Source: an uncultured Collinsella sp. (GTDB lineage: Bacteria > Actinomycetota > Coriobacteriia > Coriobacteriales > Coriobacteriaceae). Taken from it: DNA of 37,179 nt. The notes beneath the pieces were generated by a model. That model was not told where the DNA came from and ran no database searches. It saw nothing but the letters and a program-made list of their open reading frames with translations. The translations under genes were made by a program, and so were the position numbers. Positions 9,501-16,873 of this stretch are shown piece by piece. Location of the stretch: positions 1 through 37,179 of the forward strand of contig CABSAN010000018.1 in the NCBI GenBank assembly GCA_902475785.1, read 5' to 3'. Position 1 is the stretch's first letter, and the number at the start of each line of letters is the position of its first letter.

Positions 9501-10479
9501 AGGGGTCCACCACACCGCCGTTAAAATGACGATCGAGGATACGCAATACTTCGTCCGGTTGAAACGTCACGGGATCGTCTGTCAGCGTCGACAGTATGTC
9601 GGCCTTCATGTGGTCGATTTCATCAAAGATAAACAGGCCCTTCTCGGCAGCCATTGCGTTAAAGAGCACAACGCCTGCACCGGTCACTGTATCGATCCTA
9701 TTGATGAGCTTTTGCGGCGTCAGGGCAATCACATGCGGTATGCTCTCGTCATTGAGCAGGGCAGACGGCCAAATCTGGGGGATCACCTCCATGCCGCGCG
9801 TGATGTTTTTGAGCTCGTGGCTCACAGCCCAACGCAAGCTCGCATCCGCCGACGATAGCTTGTCGCGAAGGGCGGGGGTCAAACGGTCTGCAACACCTCC
9901 CAGACGATTTCGAGTGTCAAGGATGCCCAAAAGGTCATCGGCGATCTCCATCGCGTTGCCCCACGCTCGCTTAATGATGCGATGAGAGCTCTCGTCGTCC
10001 GCCTCGATGGGACACGGAATGTCGCGCACGCCCACGGCGCCCTTACCGCGCGTAGTCTCAATCCAATGCAGGATGTTATCGCCCGCACGCGGAAGATCGA
10101 ACACCATGCGCTGCGCGGCATCGCCATCCATGCCCTGTTCAACCAGCAATTTGCGCACGCTCGCAACGTAGTTGTCGCGGTTGTCCTTACCCGGCACCAC
10201 AAACACCAGGTAACGACGGCCCGGGCACTTGTTAAAACAGCCCGAATCGTCCCAGCCACCGGCGATGAGGTCGGCTGTGACCTGCTCGGCCGTATAGTTT
10301 TAACCCGAGCCCGTCGTGGCGCCCAAAAAGTACAGGCCATTGTTGCCCTGATCCTTGGGGGCAAACAGCGCACGCTCAAAAAACTCGCGCATCGCCTTTT
10401 GACGTGCAAGATAGGGAGCGAGCTCCTTGTCGTCCGCAGACGACGGATTCGATTGGCAGTTGAGATCCCACATAGCCAT
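6547..10479 (-). pseudogene. SF2-type helicase with C-terminal PD-(D/E)XK-like nuclease, interrupted by TAA at the Walker A lysine codon
   Basis: The full frame from the ATG at 10479 (GGAGG 7 nt upstream) would encode about 1310 aa. In order: Walker A GATTGSG(stop)NYTAEQ at residues 54-66, Walker B FIFDEIDHM near 284-291, motif III CMSATW near 583, a motif VI-like QAVGRLMRT near 939, and a C-terminal domain (about 1150-1300) with GDFEVLD followed by WIDFKHYR near 1220, the Asp...[D/E]xK pattern of PD-(D/E)XK nucleases. The stop TAA at 10300-10302 replaces the expected AAA lysine of the P-loop; one base separates the two codons and the frame continues unbroken on both sides. Reinitiation inside the frame (for example the Met at 10206) would lose ATP binding. 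It precedes and overlaps the PIWI-like gene. DNA or RNA unwinding coupled to cleavage in phage defence is inferred. It may be a genuine null allele or a sequencing error. Confidence 0.75.
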
Positions 10480-10612
10480 GGTCAAACCTCCGATTTAGTT
10501 GTTACACGTGTTTGATACCATCCCGTGCGGACAAAACTCGCGCTGGGCGGTCAAGGCGGCGGCGTCCATGCCGCTTGAGAGAAGAAAGAAAGGAAAGAGG
10601 AGCAGTCAGCGA

Positions 10613-10797
10613 CTACTCGCACGAAGCGAGCAGTTTCTTAAGATCGCACTCCAACGCCTCGCGCTCTTTGGCATCGATCACTGCAAGGGCGACACGCATC
10701 AGGGATGCATCGGCGGCAGACTCCTGAACCTGGTCGGGGCGCTTGCTAAAGCTTTTCCCGGCAGCCTTCCGATCGGTCGCGCCGTTCAGTGCGGTGG
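10613..10797 (-). pseudogene. out-of-frame C-terminal extension of the upstream 206-aa protein
   Basis: Immediately after the TAG that ends the 10798-11418 gene, a second minus-strand frame stays open for about 60 codons with coding-like composition: LATALNGATDRKAAGK, then SFSKRPDQVQESAADAS, LMRVALAVIDAKERE and LKKLLASCE, ending in TAG at 10613-10615. It has no ATG or ribosome site of its own at its beginning. One extra T in the TTT run at about 10799-10803 would join both frames into one protein of about 268 aa. The simplest reading is a one-base deletion in a homopolymer, either real or a sequencing error. Confidence 0.45.
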
Positions 10798-11418
10798 CTA
10801 AAGATTGTCATCGGACTTTGCGCTGGCTTTGGCCGCCTCTTCGCCCGCGATCAGGTCCTTAACCGTTATATACGCACTGTACGTAGCATCCTCGATCTTT
10901 TCCAAAACATCATCAGGGTCGCAAGTGCCCCAAGTTTCTTCGAGGACTCGAGCCAATCCCCAAGCAGCGCTGAGCAGGACGTCAACGTCCTTTAGATCTA
11001 AATGATCGACCGTAAAGGGATAGTCCGCGCACTCCAGTAGATACGTGTCAACTGCGCCAATTGCCTCAGCCACGTATGGCTCAAGATCGCAATGGGGTTG
11101 GAGGGCGCACAGCGCCTTGTGCGGATCGGTCGGCTCGATCCAATACAGCGTTGTCGCATCCTCGCATTTCTCGAGCGGATAACGCTCAACCGCCTTCTCC
11201 CAACTTTCATACCAAGGATCGGCATCGCCGTCCGTCATCGACCTGCAAAGATCAATCGCCGCAGAAACAGTCGCACACGAGCATCTATAACTGGCGCCTT
11301 TCCTAAAATCATCATTGAGCTCGTCGTCGCCAGACAGCCTCGCCTCCATGATCAGAAACGGGCCGTCATCATCTGTAATGCTCATGGGATAGTTGTCACA
11401 TTCGTAGTACGGATACAT
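10798..11418 (-). CDS. acidic hypothetical protein of the helicase/PIWI-like operon (possibly truncated by frameshift)
   Basis: Predicted 206-aa protein. The start MYPYYECDNYPM at 11418 is chosen because GGAG lies 5 nt upstream; the frame is open further upstream but overlaps the preceding gene. It is acidic, with several cysteines (YRCSCAT, DLCRSM, EKCEDATT, HCDLEPY) and alternating helices. A tail EEAAKASAKSDDNL ends at TAG, after which coding-like sequence continues in another frame. It lies between a 108-aa gene and the helicase-nuclease, all on the minus strand, so an accessory subunit of that module is possible. No family is recognised. The many acidic residues and lack of transmembrane segments suggest a cytoplasmic protein. 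Confidence 0.6.
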   Translation of the reverse strand: MYPYYECDNYPMSITDDDGPFLIMEARLSGDDELNDDFRKGASYRCSCATVSAAIDLCRSMTDGDADPWYESWEKAVERYPLEKCEDATTLYWIEPTDPHKALCALQPHCDLEPYVAEAIGAVDTYLLECADYPFTVDHLDLKDVDVLLSAAWGLARVLEETWGTCDPDDVLEKIEDATYSAYITVKDLIAGEEAAKASAKSDDNL

Positions 11419-11446
11419 TTTGTCTCCAATCAACCGTTCGGTCACA

Positions 11447-11773
11447 TTAACAAGCAATATCAAAACCGCGCTCACGCGGAGGGTTGTCGTCCTCGATCCA
11501 TTCGAGCCCGTCGTTCTCATCGATTCCGGCATCGGGGACTGACGACCATCTGAACTCGAAACCAAGCTGGTCAAGCTCATCGACTCGCTCACTGATTACT
11601 CCGTACGCATCCAACGCATTCTCGAAATCCTCCGAAGACACATAGCCGCGCTCGCACTGCTTGCGCATCTGGTGCAAACGACCCATGGCGGCAGCGATGA
11701 TCTCGCGAAGAACGATAACCTCGCGCTCGCATACATCGATGTTTCCTTTGTTGAGCTTGATGCAATCGGACAT
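11447..11773 (-). CDS. small helical hypothetical protein, first gene of the helicase/PIWI-like operon
   Basis: Predicted 108-aa protein with GGGAGG 5 nt before the ATG at 11773. Residues 15-75 form predicted helices with heptad-like hydrophobic spacing (CEREVIVLREIIAAAMGRLH, FENALDAYGVISERVDELD), so it is probably a coiled coil or small helical bundle. The C-terminal third is acidic and rich in Trp, Glu and Asp (LEWIEDDNPPRERGF). It is the first gene after the divergent promoter region at 11774-11882, with 28 nt to the next gene, and so probably heads the operon with the helicase and PIWI-like genes. No known family is recognised; a regulatory or structural accessory role is speculation. Confidence 0.6.
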   Translation of the reverse strand: MSDCIKLNKGNIDVCEREVIVLREIIAAAMGRLHQMRKQCERGYVSSEDFENALDAYGVISERVDELDQLGFEFRWSSVPDAGIDENDGLEWIEDDNPPRERGFDIAC

Positions 11774-11812
11774 AACGGCCTCCCTGGTTTTAAGCCTTTT
11801 CGCTTGATTCCA

Positions 11813-11872
11813 TTGAACAGCCGCAAACAGCCGCGTAATATGACTTTTATCGGGTTTTAAATTTTGGCTGTT
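11813..11872 (+). promoter_or_regulatory. divergent promoter with helically phased AACAGCC repeats
   Basis: On the plus strand TTGAAC (11813-11818) and TAATAT (11836-11841) are separated by 17 nt, a good sigma-70-like promoter for the 720-aa gene starting at 11883. Two copies of AACAGCCGC (11816-11824 and 11826-11834) start exactly 10 bp apart within it, and an inverted GGCTGTT (11866-11872) lies downstream. That arrangement is typical of a repressor operator covering the promoter. The region also separates the divergent minus-strand operon beginning at 11773, so one regulator could control both. Confidence 0.5.
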
Positions 11873-11882
11873 TGGAGCATTA

Positions 11883-14045
11883 ATGCTTGATTCCGAAAAA
11901 GAGCCGTTTAGCTGGGGTTTCGAGGCTGGCTTTCTTCGCTCTCCCGTCAATCCCCGCATGCTTCTTCTTAACAGAACGCCAGAGATTGATTGCGCCGATG
12001 ACGGAAACGCAACCGGCAATGCAAGCGCATGGAATCTCGTCTCCGTAGCCAACGACCTATTACGCGTCGACTTAAGCTCGCTTTTCAACGAGATTGGGGG
12101 CCACTTTCGTGAGCGAGCAAAATTGCGCTTTTACATCGATTTGCAGAACGCCATTCGTCAGCCCCCTGCTCCCCACGATGCGCAACACGCTTCGATGGAC
12201 TACGCAGCCGAACCAGACCATGACGACTGGCTCGATCCAGACGATTCCGACCAAGAGTCCGCGCAAGCAGAATTGAACGAAGCCGAAATCGAAGTCAACC
12301 TTCAAAAACAAAAGGAACGCGACCTCGATTTCTTTGCTCCGATATTCGATAAAGCCATTACGCGCCATGCACACGGAGAGATATCTGGCATGGCCAGGTA
12401 TCTCCTTGAAAATGTCTGCAGGCAGTGTGTCATGAACATCACAGCGATTCCCGACTATCGCTATTACAGCTGCTGGATGAACAACAACGCTATTGAGTGC
12501 AACGAAATCAACCGCCTGTACCGCGCGGTGATCACGACATCGGCCCAACTCAATAAGCAAGAAATGGCGTCCCTCTTCAGCTCCTATCTCAAGCTCGTGT
12601 CGAACGACATGGACATTACAACTACCAACGGCAAGACCGGGCTAACAGAACCGGTGCCGTATAAACGCGACAATCCAAGAGACAACTATCCAAAGGTCAA
12701 CTCGCAGATAGAAACAGCTTGCGTTTGCACCAATACCGATCTCTTTCGAGCGCTTCTCATTGTTTTTTATCAGGAATGTCTGGAGCTTGCCCCGCTGCTT
12801 AAAAACACCGAGGCACCTAGCCTGCTCGCGCAAAACGAAGAGTTTTTCCCAGCCGCCATCAAAACAAGCGACCCGCGACAATTTCGATTATTCGATAATC
12901 AGCTGCCGGCAATCATCCGCTTTGGCGACGCTTTTGCATACGCAGCCAAAAAGCACTTGCCCGGAAACGAAACGGCTCAAAAGCTCGAAGAACATTTGAG
13001 CGATATAAAACGCATGAATAGCGCCCCCTTTATGCAGGCGTTTCGCAAGAACTATCTCGAGGCTATGCGCGAGAACCAAATCTACGCAAATGGAGACTTC
13101 CATACGTATGCAGAGCTTAACGACCAGGAAAACCTCAATAGGCTCGTAAGGCTTCAAGCTGTTATTGCAAAGGCAGGAGAGCTTTACTTCACCGAAGAGG
13201 AATGTTCCTTTGCAAGCCTTTATGCCCGCATCCTCCACGAGCTGCTGCTGTGCGGCATTATGCCGATAACATGCCAAACCTGTGGTTCGCTCTTTTTTCC
13301 GACCGGCCCTAACAGCAAGTACTGCGATCGATATAACGCGGCGACCAAGCTCTATTGCAACCCGCGGCACAACGCCAAAAAACATCTTGGTCGCAAATCA
13401 CCCCGCGACGTCGCACTCAATATACGGAGAAAAGCCGACACGGCATACGAAAAGGGTTTAACGGATTGTGCCCACTATTTTGACAGCCTTGGCAATTTTG
13501 TTCTCGATGGTCTTGGCCCAACATACCAAGCGAGCGACCTAATTTCCGACGAGCTCTATGCGGCATGGCTGTCTATCGTCAACCAGCCCAATTGCAGGAC
13601 AAAAATCAGGCGACCAGATAGGAACGGTTTTCCATACCCCGTACTGTGGTACGGATTCATCCTCAATGGCATACAGTATGTACAAGTCGAGTTTCCCGAA
13701 GCCGAGTACCCGGCGCTTTTTGAACGCTTGAGCCAGCTCGCCGAAAGCCCGCAATCAAAGTGCACGCTGAAGCACAAGGGACCCGGCGAGCACCCATACA
13801 GCTCATGGCTTATCAAGTTATACGAGTTGTTGGAGATCATTGCGCAAATTAATAGCGCCGACCAGGTGGCAAAGCCCATTCCATTGCTTGGAATAGATAG
13901 GGACGATTGTGTCTCGACCGACCCGACCGCCCAAGGCACACGGAGCGCGCCCGACGCATGCGTCTACAGCACCGGCACGATAGATAGCCTTAGCTTTACC
14001 GTGTATACGAAGGGATATGACCCGGAAAAGCGGGAACGAGCCTGA
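11883..14045 (+). CDS. DUF6076-like protein with a CxxC/Cys zinc-ribbon-like cluster
   Basis: Predicted 720-aa cytoplasmic protein, start ATG 11883 with GGAG 7 nt upstream. Most of it is helical and unrecognised. Around residues 460-505 lies CQTCGSLFFPTGPNSKYCDR, then YCNPRHNAKKH, a cysteine set that could bind one zinc. This resembles the C-terminal module of DUF6076-type proteins, common hypothetical proteins of gut Firmicutes and Actinobacteria; the assignment is from memory of the pattern. An acidic linker (about 105-145) is rich in Asp, Glu and Gln. By eye the codon use is more AT-rich than its neighbours, suggesting transfer. It is divergent from the helicase operon and shares its promoter region; whether it regulates that operon is unknown. 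Confidence 0.7.
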   Translation: MLDSEKEPFSWGFEAGFLRSPVNPRMLLLNRTPEIDCADDGNATGNASAWNLVSVANDLLRVDLSSLFNEIGGHFRERAKLRFYIDLQNAIRQPPAPHDAQHASMDYAAEPDHDDWLDPDDSDQESAQAELNEAEIEVNLQKQKERDLDFFAPIFDKAITRHAHGEISGMARYLLENVCRQCVMNITAIPDYRYYSCWMNNNAIECNEINRLYRAVITTSAQLNKQEMASLFSSYLKLVSNDMDITTTNGKTGLTEPVPYKRDNPRDNYPKVNSQIETACVCTNTDLFRALLIVFYQECLELAPLLKNTEAPSLLAQNEEFFPAAIKTSDPRQFRLFDNQLPAIIRFGDAFAYAAKKHLPGNETAQKLEEHLSDIKRMNSAPFMQAFRKNYLEAMRENQIYANGDFHTYAELNDQENLNRLVRLQAVIAKAGELYFTEEECSFASLYARILHELLLCGIMPITCQTCGSLFFPTGPNSKYCDRYNAATKLYCNPRHNAKKHLGRKSPRDVALNIRRKADTAYEKGLTDCAHYFDSLGNFVLDGLGPTYQASDLISDELYAAWLSIVNQPNCRTKIRRPDRNGFPYPVLWYGFILNGIQYVQVEFPEAEYPALFERLSQLAESPQSKCTLKHKGPGEHPYSSWLIKLYELLEIIAQINSADQVAKPIPLLGIDRDDCVSTDPTAQGTRSAPDACVYSTGTIDSLSFTVYTKGYDPEKRERA

Positions 14046-14049
14046 TGTA

Positions 14050-14069
14050 GCGGCTTCGAGCGAAGCCGC
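14050..14069 (+). terminator. hairpin after the DUF6076-like gene
   Basis: A perfect 9-bp stem, GCGGCTTCG-AG-CGAAGCCGC, begins 4 nt after the stop codon. No T-tract follows, so termination is only likely, not certain. Confidence 0.4.
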
Positions 14070-14129
14070 CGGTCACGGGGTGGCACCGGGGCGCGGACGC
14101 CGCGGGCCATTGGGAGCAACCCTCCTCCG

Positions 14130-14378
14130 CTACCTGCGCGACGTGGCAGCGCCGCTGCGTCGTCCCTGTCGCCGAACATCGTCCTGAAGGCGCGGGCGGG
14201 TGTCCATGAACAGCCGCGCCCGCACTAGCCTGGGGGACAGCCGCCCCGCCACCAGCAGTGCGCCGGCACGCCTCGGCACCGCCAGGGTCTCCGCCTCCAC
14301 GGGCAGGGCAACTTTCTCGATGACCTCGGCAGAGCACACGCCCGACAGGTCAACCCCGTTGTAGACGATTGGCCTCAT
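14130..14378 (-). pseudogene. remnant of a phage distal-tail-like protein gene (5' end only)
   Basis: An 82-codon frame begins MRPIVYNGVDLSGVCSAEVI with a good ribosome site (GAGGGG, 6 nt before ATG). The pattern 'short strand, NGVDLS, then VPRRAGALLVAGRLSPRLVR, then LFMDTR' resembles the N-terminal domain of siphophage distal tail proteins, which usually exceed 200 residues. After about residue 65 the sequence becomes Arg/Gly-rich low complexity and stops, and sequence continuing in other frames looks coding-like, so the gene is frameshifted and truncated. No other phage genes lie beside it. The family call is by pattern only. Confidence 0.35.
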
Positions 14379-14434
14379 GCGTTGCCCCTCGCGCGCCCGT
14401 AGGTGTTACCGCTACTCTGAAAATGACCAGATGA

Positions 14435-16870
14435 TCACCCAACAATCTTTGGCGAGTGGGGGCTGAACGCATCGTTGCCGTTCTGTTCATCCACCGCCCT
14501 GCGCCCCAGGCTTAAGGGTTCTGCCGCGTCATCTTCCACCCGCACGGACAGGACATAGTAGAAGTCGGCACCCTGATTCCCACGATCCCGCACGTAGCCA
14601 AGGTCGGCCAGGCGGTTGGCCAGCTCGTCCCTCGAAACCAGCTCATTCGAGGTTATGCGACACGCCACAGGCTCGATCTCGTAGGTGTTCGTCTGGCTTA
14701 TGGCGTTCCGATAGAAGCGGAACCACGACGTGCGGAAGAGATCCTTATGGTGCGAGTAGACATGCCCGTCCTTAATGGCATAGAAGTAGAAGAGAAAGCG
14801 CCCGCCCTTGCGGAGCCTGCCGCTGCTTTCGAGAAAGTGATAGTAGTCATCGGGAGAGTCCCCTCGAATGTAGCCAATCACGAACGATTCGCCACCATGC
14901 CCGTAGGAGTCGCTATCCGTCTTGCCCGCGCTTGGAGGCTCAGCCACAACCATTTCGGTGAAGTAGCTCAGCCGGTTCAGCCGCGTATTGCTTGCCGTGT
15001 TCTCGCCGATGACCTTCTCTATGAAATCGCGCAACGCATTCTCTGCCGTCCTGCTGATGCTCGGCTTCATGGCGAAAGCGCCGACACCCGGCAAAATCTC
15101 CTCGAAGAGCCGGAATTGGCCCTTCTCGCCCGTTTCGCCCGACCCCGGATAAAGCACGTAGCTGCCAACCGTGCGCCGTATCGCGTCGTTGTACGTGTGC
15201 ATCTTCAGCAGGTCACCGCGCTTGTAGGTGTTCGTGGTGGAGGCCGCCTTCTCCTCGTTAAGTTCCTCGCGCTCTGCCTCCTCGGTGCCCACATCCTTGC
15301 CGACAAGCCCCGTCAAGTCGGTGATGCGGTACTTGGCGTCGAAGTGGACGAATGCAACAGCTCCATCTTGCACTGCGGCTCGCTCGTTTGTATAAGCATC
15401 CGGGAATATCGCGAGCGTGTAGTCGGGTCTGAACGGTCTCGAGTACGAACCCTCGTAACGAGTGGCATGAAAGTCACGGGGCGAGAAGGTGCGGTTGTAG
15501 TAGAGGTTTACCTTCGCGCCGCACTGCGCAATCTGGAATGACTGGCAGGAGCGTACGCCCTGCTTGAGGGATATTGACAGCCCACCGTCGGGATTCGTCC
15601 CGATAAATGGGTGGTCATCGGTGCTTATCGGCTCGCACCCCTCGATCCCCCTTACGATGTCGTACAGCTCAAAGAAGATCCAGTACTCGTAGAGGAGGGC
15701 CACATTCTTCGATTCGCCCTCGTAGATGTCATCCTTGCCCTTCCAGTCGAGCTGCAGCGCCATATCGAGCATGGAATATGCGAAGAAGATCTGCGAGTAT
15801 CCCTCGCGCTTCTGCAACACCTGGTTGTTCTGAGGCATCATCTGCAGGGTGCCGACATCGTCGAAGAAGGCGTCGCTGAGTATCGTATCCAGCATGGCGT
15901 GCAGCGCGGCGGCTTCGCGATAACACTCCGTCTGCCGAGTATCGCCCTTCTCGGCATCCAGGACAGTCATCAGAGAGGTGCAGATCCGGTCAATCTCATG
16001 CAGGGCAAATTTCACAAACCGATTGGCGGGCGTGTCGAGCAGGTCGTACTTGCGCGTGACGCTGACCATCTGGGGGAGGTAGACGCCTCCCGCATCGCCG
16101 CCGCAGTTCAAGCGCGTCCACATCCGGCTGTTCGAGAAGGGGTTCGTATAAAACCTCCGGGACGGCATGCCAGCCCCAACCGACCGCAGCTCGTCCTCGT
16201 GATCCAGCGTCCTATCAGGGTTCCTCTTTATCGCCTCGAAGAGGGCTTGGAGGTTCGGTTCGTAGCAGAACTGCCGCAGGAAGACGAACTGCTCAAGCAG
16301 CGTCTCGCGATTCTCGTCGGCTTGCTTGTAAACGTTCGACGTGGAGCCCGAGTAGTCAAGGAGCAGCGCAGCGCACCTTGCGGCAAGCTCCTCGGTGAGC
16401 TCGATGTAATCGTCTTCATAGCCAATCTTGAGCGGGACGACTTCGAACTGTAGCATCGGCGCATCAGCTTCCTCGCCGAATCGAATCCTCGAACGCCCGA
16501 GATAGTTCACGAACTGGAAGGTGACACTATTGCCGTTTCTGTCGCACCTGATATTCTTGCCTTCGTTTTGGAACGAGGCGCGAGGATGCAGGCCACCATC
16601 AGGGGTCCGCTCGTATTCGAGCACATAACATGTGGTTTCGTTGATTCGAAGCGTGGGACTCCCGTCAAGACCGTCCTTGACGGCGAAGGCTGGTGTTGAA
16701 CCAGCGCCATTCTGGGATGCTTCCGGCTTGAGACCGAAACACGTCAGCCCGGTTAGCCCGGTCTGCTGTTCCTCGTCCCAATCGACTCGGTCATGCGCAC
16801 CGCTCTGGTAGAGCCTGGCTATTGTTCTTCCATCCGCTGCAAAGCGGATTGCGCCGATGCTGCCGTCCAT
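14435..16870 (-). CDS. DUF2357/McrC-like restriction nuclease subunit (LlaJI R2-like)
   Basis: Predicted 811-aa protein, start ATG 16870, three nt after the stop of the McrB-like gene. The N-terminal ~300 residues match the beta-rich DUF2357 region (for example LPQMVSVTRKYDLLDTPANR, a conserved 'TPANRFVK' segment). A PD-(D/E)XK core lies at about residues 480-515 (RPDYTLAIFPD ... FVHFDAKYR), followed by GDLLKMHTYNDAIRRTVGSYVLYPG, a segment typical of this nuclease family. The C-terminal ~150 residues (from YYHFLESSGRL) form a separate domain that is duplicated at 21444-21851. In LlaJI and BsuMI systems this subunit cuts DNA together with the McrB-like GTPase. The catalytic residues look intact. 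Confidence 0.85.
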   Translation of the reverse strand: MDGSIGAIRFAADGRTIARLYQSGAHDRVDWDEEQQTGLTGLTCFGLKPEASQNGAGSTPAFAVKDGLDGSPTLRINETTCYVLEYERTPDGGLHPRASFQNEGKNIRCDRNGNSVTFQFVNYLGRSRIRFGEEADAPMLQFEVVPLKIGYEDDYIELTEELAARCAALLLDYSGSTSNVYKQADENRETLLEQFVFLRQFCYEPNLQALFEAIKRNPDRTLDHEDELRSVGAGMPSRRFYTNPFSNSRMWTRLNCGGDAGGVYLPQMVSVTRKYDLLDTPANRFVKFALHEIDRICTSLMTVLDAEKGDTRQTECYREAAALHAMLDTILSDAFFDDVGTLQMMPQNNQVLQKREGYSQIFFAYSMLDMALQLDWKGKDDIYEGESKNVALLYEYWIFFELYDIVRGIEGCEPISTDDHPFIGTNPDGGLSISLKQGVRSCQSFQIAQCGAKVNLYYNRTFSPRDFHATRYEGSYSRPFRPDYTLAIFPDAYTNERAAVQDGAVAFVHFDAKYRITDLTGLVGKDVGTEEAEREELNEEKAASTTNTYKRGDLLKMHTYNDAIRRTVGSYVLYPGSGETGEKGQFRLFEEILPGVGAFAMKPSISRTAENALRDFIEKVIGENTASNTRLNRLSYFTEMVVAEPPSAGKTDSDSYGHGGESFVIGYIRGDSPDDYYHFLESSGRLRKGGRFLFYFYAIKDGHVYSHHKDLFRTSWFRFYRNAISQTNTYEIEPVACRITSNELVSRDELANRLADLGYVRDRGNQGADFYYVLSVRVEDDAAEPLSLGRRAVDEQNGNDAFSPHSPKIVG

Positions 16871-16873
16871 AGG

